A stretch of 64,000 bases of DNA from an uncultured Prevotella sp. (GCA_934256705.1 CAKQPF010000003.1:1-64000); one strand, 5' to 3'; numbered from the stretch's first letter, positions 51,843 to 60,878 are shown. Program-made: numbers and translations. Notes: generated by a model not told the origin, from the sequence alone.

Positions 51843-54623
51843 CTACATCTTGTAAGTTGCGGTAAGCGAGAATGTTCTGCCAGGCTTGTAGGAGCGTGTG
51901 ACCTGCTGTATCTCGCCTTTTGCCGTCTGTTCAAACTGCTTGAACTGTGCTTTCTGTGCAAGGACATCACGCACGGAGAGCCTTATGTCGAAGTGTCCGA
52001 ATGACTTTCCCACATTGATATCCACCTGATGGCGCGGCATCTCATAGCTGTCAGGCACTCTGACATCGGTCTCACCGCTGCCCACGCTGCGTCCCACGCC
52101 TATGATTCGCTTGCCTATGGTGTTGTAGAGCAATGACGCTGTCCATCCCTTTGCCTTGGATGAAGCCGGACTGGCGGCGTCGCTGGAGTAGAACAGTCCC
52201 GCATTGACGAGGTAAGGCGACTGTCCCTGCATCGGGCGGTCCTGCTCATTGCTGCCTTCAGGGAAGTTGACGCTGGAATGGATCCATGCCGCATTGAGCG
52301 AAAGCGACAGCTGAGGGAGGTGAAGGAAGTCGAGCTGCTTGCGTATATCCATTTCCACACCGTAGTTGTCCGCCCCTTCCGCATTCATATATGAATACAC
52401 GAGGTCGGTGCCTCCAGCCACTGTGTAGGTCCATTCGATAGGATCACGGAAGTGCTTGTAGAAGAGCGAGAGACTTACCACTTCGCCTGCGTGAGGGTAC
52501 CACTCCCATCCCATGTCGATATTGTCGATGAATGCAGGACGGAGATTGTGGTTTCCCTGCACGTTTGACGCGAGGTCGAAGTCATAATAGACGCTGGTGG
52601 ACAGTTCGCGGAACTCAGGTCGGTTTGTCGTTCTTCCGTAGGCAAGCCTCAACTGCTGCGCTTTTGTCAGATGCCAGGTCAGGTTTAGTGATGGAAAAAG
52701 ATTGTTATAGTCATAGTATGTGGAGAGAGGCGAATACTCCTGACGGCGGGTATGCGAGATGAGTTCGGTGTGGAATGACTCGAATCTCACGCCTCCATAT
52801 GCCTCAAGCCTGTTTCCGAAGAACGGGAGAAGCACTGAGAGATAGCCACTTCCGAGGGTATTCTTCGCCTCGTAGTTGTTGCTCCAGTCCACTTGCTCCA
52901 GCAGGTAGAGACCGTCCTTGCCGTAATTGCGGTCGGTAAGGAGCTGGGTAGGCACGTCAAGGTCGCGCATCTGCTGCGGCAGCTGTCCGTCGGGCCAGGC
53001 ATAAGTGAAGAATCTCGTGTCGTATCTGCGGCTGCGGTGCTCGCCGTAGGCACCGACCTTCAGCGACGGTTTCCATCCTTCAAGGTCGAAATCGTGGTTC
53101 CAGTTGGCACCTGCTGACAGTATATTCTCCTTGAGGAATGAAAATTCGCGGTTGATGTCATTGAGGTTTTCCACCTCCAGAGTGCCGTCCTCCTGTGCGT
53201 AAACCGTGTAGCGGCGGCGGTCTGGGAGGTTCCTGTTGGCATAAGCATAGCCTACGTTCCAGTCGATGAGATTGCTGTTGTCGAGCGAATGCTTGCCGGA
53301 AAGCCCGAGATTGTAGGTGGTGCGGCTCTGATAGTAATACTCCGCCTGCTCCATATAGTCGCTCTGGGCATCGTAACCCTTACGGTATGTGTAGCGGTCT
53401 TTGCCCAACTGATTGAAGATATGCTTCATCTCGATGCGCTGACTGCCGTCAGAAGAGAGCCAGACAAGGCTCAGAAGGGCTCCGAGACGCACGTTGTTGG
53501 TGTATTGGTCGTCCATCGCCTTGCGGAGATAGCTGGACTTGTCGTGGGTCACATCGTAGGCACCGAACATATTGTTCTCCACATCCTTCAGCGTGCGGTA
53601 AGCATTACTGTAATTGATACTGCCGTTCAATCCAAACGTCTGACCGCCAGCAGTATGCCATCTCTGCGACAAACTGGCGGCAATGCTCATGTCAGCCACA
53701 GGCTTCATCTTGCTGACCGTCCAGTCATTGTTGAATCCATTGCCAAGGAGAGAGTAGCCATTGCCCTGCTGATTGAGCGTGGTATTGATGCCATCAGCAA
53801 GTCCTCGGATGCCGTTGTCGAAGCCGAGGAAGTCAGTAGGGCCCCCTGCATAGCCCAACTGTTCCTTCAGATGAGTCTCATTATTAAGGCTTCCCCCTAT
53901 ACTGATGTTCCATGAATTGCGCAGGGGAACATCCTTCGTATTTACAATGATAAAGCCACCGGTATAGTCAGCAGGGTATTCAGGCGATGCGGACTTCACC
54001 ACCTTCATGCCACTGATCTGGGAAGAAGGGATGATGTCAAAGGAGAAAGCCCTCTGGTCGGCTTCGCTCGACGGCACTGCAGCGCCGTTCATCCATACAT
54101 TATTATATCTCTGGGACAATCCGCGCACCATGACGTATTTCTCATCTATGATGCTTACGCCCGGAATACGACGGATCACCTCGCTCGCATCCTTGTCCTG
54201 CGTGCGCTTGATGTGCTGCTCCGAGACGCTTGTCATCGAGATATGTGCCTGCTGTTGTTCCCTCATCGTGGCGGCTTCAGTGTCCTGTCGCACCTCACCG
54301 GTCACGGTGACATTGCCCAAAGTGGCATTGTCTGCTTCGAGGGAAATATCGAAATCCTGAGTGCCGTCACCGACCAGGATGTCCTTGGTGACGGTCTTGT
54401 AACCAATATATCTTACTGTCAATCTGCGTTTCCCGTTGGGAATATTGAGTGAGAACATTCCATTCACATCAGTAGAGATGCCTTTTCCTTCGGCAAAGGT
54501 GACCGAAGCGCCCGGCAGGGTCTCGCCAGTCTCGGCGTCCACCACCTTTCCTTTGACGACACCAGCCATCGCTGTTGCCCATCCGGCGCATCCTGCAATC
54601 AATAACATCATTCTTCTTGTCAT
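51843..54623 (-). CDS. TonB-dependent outer-membrane receptor with CarboxypepD-like N-terminal domain
   Basis: 926-residue receptor. Signal peptide (about 1-20), a CarboxypepD_reg-like beta domain (about 22-95: VVKGKVVDAETGETLPGASV), a TonB-box/plug domain (about 125-235: EVIRRIPGVSIIDEKYVMVR, then SASPEYPADYTGGFIIVNTK) and a 22-strand barrel to the end. It ends TATYKM rather than in an aromatic residue. It is the classic first gene of an uptake pair, here with a beta-helix lipoprotein instead of SusD. Ligand unknown. A -7 box TACCTTTG lies at 54683-54676 on the minus strand. Confidence 0.93.
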   Translation of the reverse strand: MTRRMMLLIAGCAGWATAMAGVVKGKVVDAETGETLPGASVTFAEGKGISTDVNGMFSLNIPNGKRRLTVRYIGYKTVTKDILVGDGTQDFDISLEADNATLGNVTVTGEVRQDTEAATMREQQQAHISMTSVSEQHIKRTQDKDASEVIRRIPGVSIIDEKYVMVRGLSQRYNNVWMNGAAVPSSEADQRAFSFDIIPSSQISGMKVVKSASPEYPADYTGGFIIVNTKDVPLRNSWNISIGGSLNNETHLKEQLGYAGGPTDFLGFDNGIRGLADGINTTLNQQGNGYSLLGNGFNNDWTVSKMKPVADMSIAASLSQRWHTAGGQTFGLNGSINYSNAYRTLKDVENNMFGAYDVTHDKSSYLRKAMDDQYTNNVRLGALLSLVWLSSDGSQRIEMKHIFNQLGKDRYTYRKGYDAQSDYMEQAEYYYQSRTTYNLGLSGKHSLDNSNLIDWNVGYAYANRNLPDRRRYTVYAQEDGTLEVENLNDINREFSFLKENILSAGANWNHDFDLEGWKPSLKVGAYGEHRSRRYDTRFFTYAWPDGQLPQQMRDLDVPTQLLTDRNYGKDGLYLLEQVDWSNNYEAKNTLGSGYLSVLLPFFGNRLEAYGGVRFESFHTELISHTRRQEYSPLSTYYDYNNLFPSLNLTWHLTKAQQLRLAYGRTTNRPEFRELSTSVYYDFDLASNVQGNHNLRPAFIDNIDMGWEWYPHAGEVVSLSLFYKHFRDPIEWTYTVAGGTDLVYSYMNAEGADNYGVEMDIRKQLDFLHLPQLSLSLNAAWIHSSVNFPEGSNEQDRPMQGQSPYLVNAGLFYSSDAASPASSKAKGWTASLLYNTIGKRIIGVGRSVGSGETDVRVPDSYEMPRHQVDINVGKSFGHFDIRLSVRDVLAQKAQFKQFEQTAKGEIQQVTRSYKPGRTFSLTATYKM

Positions 54624-54675
54624 ATACTTTTTTTATATTATAAGGTAAGCGAGGTTATCTTTCCTTATCACGCTG

Positions 54676-54683
54676 CAAAGGTA
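54676..54683 (-). promoter_or_regulatory. -7 box of the TonB receptor promoter
   Basis: Minus-strand TACCTTTG followed by C, 53 bases before the start; no clear TTTG at -33, which may indicate an activated promoter. Confidence 0.55.
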
Positions 54684-55137
54684 CGGGGGCAAGGTTACAG
54701 CGTTATTACATGGATGCTAACAAGATGTTTCAATGGGAAATGTCACGGTTTTGTAACCTGTTCCGGTGACATGAGCCACTTTCATTGCTGATATCAGACA
54801 GCGTTTCCGGCATTTTCCGCGGTCGATATTGTCAGCAAAGTATAAAAATTTTAATCTTTCGTGACACCATTGTCATTGAATTGCGACAATGATGACACTG
54901 GACGTATCTATTTGGGGATGAAAGGTTTCCGGCACGGATGTTGCTTATTGTACGGGTGAAAGCTGAAGCCGAAAGGTAAAGGGAACGATGATAGACCTTT
55001 AAGCAACAGCAACGTGGTTCGACACATTCCCTGAACTGCGAAGCTAAAGCTGAAGTTTAACAGACAAACAAAGAACAATCAGAAATCCCTACTGAACCGA
55101 AAGGCGATGAGAGGACGACTAAAAAAAACTAAAAACA
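54684..55137. other. Gap upstream of hsp20
   Basis: About 450 bases between the divergent TonB receptor and hsp20 genes. No ORF, tandem repeat or clear promoter pair was seen; an AGGAGG ribosome-binding site for hsp20 closes it at about 55138-55143. Confidence 0.5.
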
Positions 55138-55150
55138 GGAGGTATTTATT

Positions 55151-55594
55151 ATGTTGTTAGCTCGTAGAAATAATAACAGCGTTTCAAATTGGTTGAACAG
55201 TTGGTTTAATGACAATTTCTTTGACACGGACTTGGTTCACCACATGAACTCCACAGCACCGGCAGTCAACGTGAAAGAGAGTGAGAAGGCATACACTATG
55301 GAAGTTGCTGCTCCTGGTCTGAAGAAGGAGAACGTTAAGATGAACATCGACAAGGACGGCTATCTGAATCTCTCTATCGAAAACAAGGAGGAGAAAAAGG
55401 ACGAGAAGAAAGAGGAGCATTACTTGCGCCGCGAGTTCTCTTACAGCAGTTACTCTCAGAGTTATGCTCTGCCTGAGAATGTCGATAAGGACCATATCTC
55501 TGCTGAGGTCAGCGATGGCGTCTTGAAGATTGAGATTCCTAAGACCGGCAAGGAGGAGAAGAAGGACGAAGTAAAGCACATCGAGGTCAAATAA
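55151..55594 (+). CDS. Small heat-shock protein, Hsp20 family
   Basis: 147-residue ATP-independent chaperone that holds unfolding proteins. The alpha-crystallin domain spans about 33-135 (AYTMEVAAPGLKKENVKMNI, a Lys/Glu-rich loop, then SYALPENVDKDHISAEVSDG and VLKIEIPK). An unusually strong AGGAGG precedes the ATG, rare among these genes. A perfect terminator follows. Confidence 0.95.
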   Translation: MLLARRNNNSVSNWLNSWFNDNFFDTDLVHHMNSTAPAVNVKESEKAYTMEVAAPGLKKENVKMNIDKDGYLNLSIENKEEKKDEKKEEHYLRREFSYSSYSQSYALPENVDKDHISAEVSDGVLKIEIPKTGKEEKKDEVKHIEVK

Positions 55595-55620
55595 TCTCCT
55601 TGAGATCATAATATGAATGA

Positions 55621-55656
55621 AAGGCAAGTGTCCCTTTGTTGGGGAGGCTTGCCTTT
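55621..55656 (+). terminator. Terminator of hsp20
   Basis: AAGGCAAG pairs with CTTGCCTT with inner TCCC/GGGGA, followed by a T-run of eight or more. Confidence 0.92.
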
Positions 55657-55671
55657 CTTTTTTTTCCCTTA

Positions 55672-55705
55672 ATATCAGCCGGTGACGCGGCTGACACAGT
55701 GGCAG
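55672..55705 (+). repeat. Intercistronic hairpin element, copy 12
   Basis: Stem TCAGCCG/CGGCTGA, loop GTGACG, tail ACACAGTGGCAG. First of three copies spaced about 43 bp. Confidence 0.93.
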
Positions 55706-55714
55706 ACGATTCCT

Positions 55715-55748
55715 ATTATTGCCGGAGACGTGGCTGACACGGGGGCTT
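55715..55748 (+). repeat. Intercistronic hairpin element, copy 13 (degenerate)
   Basis: TTGCCGGAGACGTGGCTGACACGGGGGC: stem partly broken; middle of the three-copy cluster. Confidence 0.6.
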
Positions 55749-55758
55749 TCGTTTGGTT

Positions 55759-55792
55759 ATATCAGCCGATGACGCGGCTGACACAGTGGCTT
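55759..55792 (+). repeat. Intercistronic hairpin element, copy 14
   Basis: Stem TCAGCCG/CGGCTGA, loop ATGACG, tail ACACAGTGGC then TTTTTC; third of the cluster, 28 bases beyond the histidine-kinase stop. Confidence 0.92.
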
Positions 55793-55819
55793 TTTCTTTA
55801 TATGGACAATGATAATGGG

Positions 55820-58375
55820 CTATCTCCCGATGGCATTGAGGATGGTGTCCAGACTGTTGTCCACCTTATTGAGGTATTCATGGATGGTGTCTGGAGAGAG
55901 GTTGCTGATCTGCTCCGGCGAGAGAGACTGGAGTTGGGCGAGGCAGTCCGCATGAAGGAGGGTGGCAACGGGCAGGAGTTTGTGGGCTATCCTGCCGGCT
56001 TCCTGCATCAGTTCCGGCAACGGAAGAGGACTATCCGAAGGAGATGACAGGAGGCGAGCCAGCGAATTGCGGTATGAATGCAGCTCGGCAGTGACGGTGC
56101 GGATGATTTCCTGCTCCGCTTTCTCGTCGCCGGCGGCAAAGGCAAGCAACCCAGACAGATAGTCATTCCTTTGCTCTGACGAGGCGGAAGGGTCGGATTG
56201 CTGCGGCGATTCCGCTGACGGCAGTCCGATAAGGGCATCAAGAGCATCGCGTTGGAATGGCTTGAAGAGGCAACCATCAAAGCCGGCTTTCGACAGTTCC
56301 TCCTTGATACTGGTGTCATGTGCCGTCATTGCGATGACTTTCATATTGCTATGGTTTATCATTCTGATAATCTCCATTCCGCTCATTTCCGGCATTTCGA
56401 TGTCCATCAGCATCAGAGCGGGCTTCTCATTGTGGAGTATGGTCAGGGCATCCGTGACGTGCTGACAGGCAAACACCTGCCATCCGCTCTCCGTTTTGCC
56501 ACGAAGCATCTCCTGAAGTAACTGTAATTGCAGTTTGTCATCATCCAATATCAGTATCTTTCGGTTTGCCAAAGCCAGCGGTTTGCTATGCTTGCAAGGT
56601 GCGGAAGCTATGTGTTCATCCGCTTTTTTGCAGGATATTGCCTTGTCATCAGCCGTTGCCTGCCCGACAGGAATCGTTACCGTGAATGTGGAACCCACGT
56701 TCTTCTGCGAATTGAGCGTGATTTTTCCGCCCAACAGCGTGACAAGTTCATGGGTAATGGAGAGTCCCAGTCCCGTTCCTTCTATGCCTTGCGCATTCTG
56801 TAGGCGAGTGAATGCCATGAATGCTCTTCTGCTTTCCTCTGCTGTCATTCCCATTCCGGTATCTTTCACGCTTACAGTAAGATAACGATTGCCGTCACTT
56901 GGCGCTTTAGAGACAAAGGCATTGACGCTGATTTCACCCTTTTGTGTGTATTTTATGGCATTGCTGATGAGATTATCCAGCACTTGCCTTATGCGGAAAG
57001 CATCGGCTACATAGTGTTTTGGCGAAGCTTCGTCAGACTCGGAGCGTGCCACCGCATCGTCCTTGAACGACATATTGATGCTCAAACCTTTCCTTTCAGC
57101 CAGCATTCTCATGCCTTCAGTGGCTTGACAGACAAGTGCAGATGGCGAGAAAGCAGTGGGATGCAGTTCCATCTGCCCATTTTCCAGTTTGTGATAATCC
57201 AGCAATGAAGCCACCAGACGCGAGAGATGATCGGAGGAATTGACGATATTGTCGATATACCCGATCGCCTTTTCATCCTTCACATAGTCTCTCATAAGGT
57301 CGATAAATCCGGAAATGGACGCTACAGGCGCTTTGATGTCATGGGTGATGGTGAGCAATAGCCTTTCGCGCTGATTCATGATGCGCTGTATTTCCGCGTT
57401 GGCATTCTCCAGATTTTCTCTGTAAATGCGTTCTTTCTTTGCGTCCCTTGAGATATACAAGAACAGGATGCCGGCAGCAACGATGGCAAGCAATGCAAGG
57501 AGAGAAATCTGCCAGAGCAGTGATTGGCGTGATTTCAGCGCTCTGACCAGTGCTTCTTGCATCGTGCGCTTCTCATTGTCACGTATAGTATTGAGCAATA
57601 GCGTGGTGCGATGTGCCAGTTGTTGGCTGACGATTCTCAAGTCGCCCAACTCTTTACTCACCGCCATCTGCTTTCTGATGGAGTGTTTTCTTTCCTCCCG
57701 ATTTATCTGCGAAAGCACTTCCACCACCTCGTCAGCCACGTCCACCGGTATTGCCACCGAGTCGGTAGTGGTGCTGTTGACGTCATTATGTATGGAGATA
57801 GTGTCGGTAGTTCCCTTTTTGAAGGCATCAGCAAGGCGTCTGAAGAATCCTTTTCTGGTCTTTACCACTTCGACGGTGGTGCGCTCATTCTCATGTGTCT
57901 TAGCGGTTTTGGTATGCACCATGACGGAATCCTTACCGCTATTGAGGTTTTCCATCTTCTCATTGAGCAGGTTTTCACGAGTGTCATAATTCATGATTTT
58001 CCTCAGTTCTGCAAGGTTATCCTGCTTCAATGATAGCAAACTGACGAGCGTATCCATACGTGCTCGCTGCAGAGAGTCTTGCTCCAGCATTTTCAGACTG
58101 AGCGTCAAGCGCTTGGCTTCCTTGATAGAGAGGCGCAACTTCTTCCAATCTTTAGATGTGCCCATATATATGGAGCGCTCATTATTGCTGACATCCAGCA
58201 TGCTATACACCAGACTATCTACCACATTACGCTTGTAATTATAGTCTCGTGACATCTTATTGATATTCAGCAGGGACTGCGTATTCCCATACACGAGGAC
58301 GATTGCCATAACCATTACTACGGCTACGGCTACATATCCTACGGCCACCTTGAAAGGAATATTGTTTTTTACCAT
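55820..58375 (-). CDS. Hybrid sensor histidine kinase with receiver and HPt-like domain
   Basis: 851-residue membrane sensor from the ATG at 58375 (MVKNNIPFKVAVGYVAV). Two membrane helices (about 8-30 and 310-332) enclose a helical periplasmic sensor of about 280 residues. Then HisKA with His about 345 in LTITHDIKAPVAS, HATPase (NLISNAIKYTQKG, DTGMGMT, GTGLGLSITHELV), a receiver domain (ILILDDDKLQ; phospho-Asp about 658 in LMDIEMPEMSG; CLFKPF) and an HPt-like end with AHKLLP (His about 797). It can thus run a full phosphorelay, plausibly to the sigma-54 regulator encoded 0.7 kb upstream. Confidence 0.93.
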   Translation of the reverse strand: MVKNNIPFKVAVGYVAVAVVMVMAIVLVYGNTQSLLNINKMSRDYNYKRNVVDSLVYSMLDVSNNERSIYMGTSKDWKKLRLSIKEAKRLTLSLKMLEQDSLQRARMDTLVSLLSLKQDNLAELRKIMNYDTRENLLNEKMENLNSGKDSVMVHTKTAKTHENERTTVEVVKTRKGFFRRLADAFKKGTTDTISIHNDVNSTTTDSVAIPVDVADEVVEVLSQINREERKHSIRKQMAVSKELGDLRIVSQQLAHRTTLLLNTIRDNEKRTMQEALVRALKSRQSLLWQISLLALLAIVAAGILFLYISRDAKKERIYRENLENANAEIQRIMNQRERLLLTITHDIKAPVASISGFIDLMRDYVKDEKAIGYIDNIVNSSDHLSRLVASLLDYHKLENGQMELHPTAFSPSALVCQATEGMRMLAERKGLSINMSFKDDAVARSESDEASPKHYVADAFRIRQVLDNLISNAIKYTQKGEISVNAFVSKAPSDGNRYLTVSVKDTGMGMTAEESRRAFMAFTRLQNAQGIEGTGLGLSITHELVTLLGGKITLNSQKNVGSTFTVTIPVGQATADDKAISCKKADEHIASAPCKHSKPLALANRKILILDDDKLQLQLLQEMLRGKTESGWQVFACQHVTDALTILHNEKPALMLMDIEMPEMSGMEIIRMINHSNMKVIAMTAHDTSIKEELSKAGFDGCLFKPFQRDALDALIGLPSAESPQQSDPSASSEQRNDYLSGLLAFAAGDEKAEQEIIRTVTAELHSYRNSLARLLSSPSDSPLPLPELMQEAGRIAHKLLPVATLLHADCLAQLQSLSPEQISNLSPDTIHEYLNKVDNSLDTILNAIGR

Positions 58376-58387
58376 ACTGCAAAAATA

Positions 58388-58426
58388 CAAAAAAATATCT
58401 TGCCTCCAAAGAGAAAGCAAGATATT
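58388..58426 (-). terminator. Terminator of the small exported repeat-protein gene
   Basis: AATATCTTGC and GCAAGATATT form a perfect 10-bp stem; on the minus strand TTTTTTTG follows. It separates the repeat-protein gene from the histidine kinase. Confidence 0.85.
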
Positions 58427-58447
58427 CATGATTTTGGCGGTCGCTTG

Positions 58448-58481
58448 TCATTGCCCTGTAACGCGGGCAACACAGTGGCGG
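58448..58481 (+). repeat. Intercistronic hairpin element, copy 15
   Basis: Stem TTGCCC/GGGCAA (one mismatched pair at the loop), loop GTAACG, tail ACACAGTGGCGG; 72 nt before the kinase start on the minus strand. Confidence 0.9.
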
Positions 58482-58523
58482 ATGCGCCATTCTACTAACT
58501 AACTAAACAATTTTATTGTCGTC

Positions 58524-58898
58524 TTACACTGTGAAATAAGCCTTTGCAACTACGTCTTCCTTAGGCTCCTTTACTGGAGTCTTGGTGGTATCTGTAGGAG
58601 CGACAGTGTCTGTTGGCTCTACATTGAGGAACGCCATGAACTTAGTTTCCTCTACTGGAGTCTTTGTAGTATCTGTAGGAGCGACAGTGTCTGTAGGCTC
58701 TGCGCCGAGAAGTGCTACGAGCTGTGTCTCTTCCACTGGAGTCTGTGTGGTGTCAACAGGTGCTACTGTATCGTTAGGAGCAACGGTATCAGTTGGCTCT
58801 GAAGCAGATGAGCTAACCATTGACTTACTTGCAAACACATTGTTTACTGAAACGAACACGAGTGATGCTGCGATAGCTGCGAAAAATAACTTCTTCAT
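58524..58898 (-). CDS. Small exported protein with 27-residue Thr/Pro-rich repeats
   Basis: 124 residues, not recognised. Signal peptide MKKLFFAAIAASLVFVSVNN (cleavage after about 24), then three repeats opening with EPTDTVAP: the first carries a 6-residue insertion (33 residues), the second is 27 residues (EPTDTVAPTDTTKTPVEETK plus MAFLNV-like end), the third is cut short. Repeats are acidic and disordered-looking with a short hydrophobic motif (LVALLGA, FMAFLNV) between them. It lies between the sigma-54 regulator and the hybrid kinase, with sigma-54-like boxes upstream and its own terminator, so it may be their output or signal. No function can be named. Confidence 0.8.
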   Translation of the reverse strand: MKKLFFAAIAASLVFVSVNNVFASKSMVSSSASEPTDTVAPNDTVAPVDTTQTPVEETQLVALLGAEPTDTVAPTDTTKTPVEETKFMAFLNVEPTDTVAPTDTTKTPVKEPKEDVVAKAYFTV

Positions 58899-59001
58899 AA
58901 TTGTGCTGATTTTTAAGTTTTTATTTTTACTATTTTATTTTGTGATCTATTCTCTGTCGCTTTCCGGATGCCGGATGTGTTGCGACTTCATTATCTTAAA
59001 T

Positions 59002-59018
59002 CACAATCAGCGTGCCAA
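59002..59018 (-). promoter_or_regulatory. Sigma-54-like promoter upstream of the repeat-protein gene
   Basis: Minus strand reads TTGGCACGCTGATTGTG: the -24 part is a perfect TTGGCACG, and the -12 part is TTGT where TTGC is expected (GG-N10-GT). It is about 105 bases before the start at 58898. A second TTGGCACG lies at 59074-59067 with a poorer -12 part. Confidence 0.45.
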
Positions 59019-59077
59019 AAACGAAGATATTTCGCTAACTATCTGATAATCAACAATGACGAATGCCGTGCCAAAAA

Positions 59078-59136
59078 GTGGGGAAGTGGGGAATGTGGGG
59101 AAGTGGTGTGGAATTATTCCCCAGAAAGTTGGGGAA
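59078..59136. promoter_or_regulatory. GTGGGGAA half-site cluster and dyad, possible enhancer site
   Basis: Three direct GTGGGGAA copies (59078, 59086, 59095) and a dyad TTCCCCA-N6-TGGGGAA (59117-59136). They lie about 60-135 bases upstream of the sigma-54-like box, the distance at which NtrC-type activators bind, and directly behind the stop of such an activator gene. The dyad could also be that gene's terminator, but no T-run follows. Confidence 0.4.
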
Positions 59137-59137
59137 T

Positions 59138-60487
59138 CTACTGCAGGTCGTACTTCTTCATCTTGTTGTAGAGAGTCTTCCTGTCCACTCCCAGCATCTG
59201 TGCCGCGCGGCTCTTGTTGCCGTTTGCAGCGTTCAGCGCAGCCTCGATACGCTGCAGTTCGGTCTGCTCATCGCGGAGCTTCAACGGCTCTGCCGGCTGG
59301 AGATGCCCCATGCTCTGGGTCAGTTCAGCCACGCCTATATAGTCGCCTTTGGTCAGCAGCACGGCGCGCTTTACCACGTTGTTGAGCTCTCGAAGGTTGC
59401 CCGGCCAGCCATAGGAGGCAATCATTTCCGAAGCCTTGTCGTCGAAACCCATCACCCGTCTGCCCAGTTCCTTGTTGGCATGCTTGACAAAGAGGTCGGC
59501 GAAAAGGAAGAGGTCATTGCCACGATCCTTCAGTTCTGGCATATATATGGTAAACTCATTGATGCGATGATAGAGGTCTTCACGGAACAATCCCTCAGCC
59601 ACTCTCTGGTCCAGGTTCTCATTAGTGGCGCAGACAAGCCTGATATCAATCTCTATTTCCTTTGCTCCTCCCACCGGTCTTATCTTTCTTTCCTGCAAAG
59701 CACGCAGCAACTGCACCTGGACATCATAGCTGAGGTTTCCCATTTCGTCAAGAAAGAGCGTGCCGCCATTAGCCATTTCGAAGGCACCTTTCTTGTCTTT
59801 CTCCGCTCCGGTGAATGCTCCTCTGACGTGACCGAAGAATTCTGATGCGGCGACATCCTTCGGAATGGCTCCGCAGTCGATGGCATAGAAAGGCTTTCCC
59901 GCCCTCGGACTCAAGTCATGTATGCGATGTGCCACATATTCCTTGCCGGTGCCGCTGGCTCCGAGTATAAGTACGGACATAGGAGTAGGCGCTACGAGCG
60001 ACACATAATTATAGAGTTGGCGTGACGGTTCGCTTTTTCCCTCGATGTATCTTGGTGCTTCTTCGCCTGCATCACGGTCGGTATTCTCCTGCTGTGCTGG
60101 CTCTATGGCGGGCTCAGAGGATGGAGATGACTGCATAGCCTCATGGATTTTCTCCAGAAGGACATCGGGCTGGAATGGCTTTGCCACGTAGTCAGCGGCG
60201 CCGGACTTCATGGCAAGCACCGCATTCTGCACCTCGGCATAGCTCGTCATGACTATAAAAGGAATGTGAAGTCCTTGCTTCTGCACCCATCTGAGCGTGG
60301 CAAGGCCGTCATGGTCGGGCAGACGGAGGTCAGAAAGAATCAAGTCGCGCTTGGAATCCTTCTCCAGCAACTGCAAGGCAGCGCCCACGGAAGTGGCTCT
60401 TTCCACCTCGAAACCTTTCTTTCCGAGCCATGTCTGTATCATGGTTCCGAAAGCCAAATCGTCCTCTATAATCAATATCTTTGTCAT
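59138..60487 (-). CDS. Sigma-54-dependent response regulator (NtrC/AtoC type)
   Basis: 449-residue activator from the ATG at 60487 (MTKILIIEDDLAFG). Receiver domain (phospho-Asp about 52 in LILSDLRLPDHDG, Lys in VAKPFQP), AAA+ domain with Walker A GASGTGKE (about 173), an intact sigma-54 contact loop GAFTGA (about 222-227), Walker B GGTLFLDEMGNL, and a Fis-type HTH at the end (NGNKSRAAQMLGVDRKTLYN). It is expected to activate sigma-54 promoters when phosphorylated, most likely by the adjacent hybrid kinase. Confidence 0.95.
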   Translation of the reverse strand: MTKILIIEDDLAFGTMIQTWLGKKGFEVERATSVGAALQLLEKDSKRDLILSDLRLPDHDGLATLRWVQKQGLHIPFIVMTSYAEVQNAVLAMKSGAADYVAKPFQPDVLLEKIHEAMQSSPSSEPAIEPAQQENTDRDAGEEAPRYIEGKSEPSRQLYNYVSLVAPTPMSVLILGASGTGKEYVAHRIHDLSPRAGKPFYAIDCGAIPKDVAASEFFGHVRGAFTGAEKDKKGAFEMANGGTLFLDEMGNLSYDVQVQLLRALQERKIRPVGGAKEIEIDIRLVCATNENLDQRVAEGLFREDLYHRINEFTIYMPELKDRGNDLFLFADLFVKHANKELGRRVMGFDDKASEMIASYGWPGNLRELNNVVKRAVLLTKGDYIGVAELTQSMGHLQPAEPLKLRDEQTELQRIEAALNAANGNKSRAAQMLGVDRKTLYNKMKKYDLQ

Positions 60488-60817
60488 AAGCGGGTGGTAA
60501 ATAGTTCTATCGTTCATATATTAGCAACCATTTCTCGCACGGAGCTAACAGTCTATCCTTCAAGAAAGTAGAGAAAATGCGTAATCCTTTGGCAGTTTAA
60601 TCGCCGATATTAAATCCCGTTACCTTTTTCCCCATTATATTATAAACGAGGTATCAGGGGGATTATTGTGTGTCGGTCGGTGCAAGTTTGGCAAAAGCAT
60701 TGAAACGGATGTGAAGCATTGTAATGGCTATTTTATTCTTTGTGCATTTGATTATATATGCCAACGATACAGAATAATGAGTAAAAAGTTAATAATCACG
60801 TGATTTTTAGATATAAA
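60488..60817. other. Gap between divergent genes
   Basis: About 330 A/T-rich bases between the regulator gene and the small plus-strand gene. No ORF or repeat array seen; no clear promoter for the regulator was found by eye. Confidence 0.5.
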
Positions 60818-60849
60818 TTTGGCATTTTCAGAATTTCACTGTATTTTTG
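60818..60849 (+). promoter_or_regulatory. Promoter of the 81-residue protein gene
   Basis: TTTG (60818-60821), 20 nt, TATTTTTG (60842-60849); the ATG at 60879 follows. Confidence 0.8.
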
Positions 60850-60878
60850 TAGGAGATTAAAAAATAAAGGAAAATAAT

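Noticed and set aside
58380..58387. TATTTTTG (minus strand) as promoter of the histidine kinase
   Set aside because: It overlaps the T-run of a terminator and is too close to the start codon.
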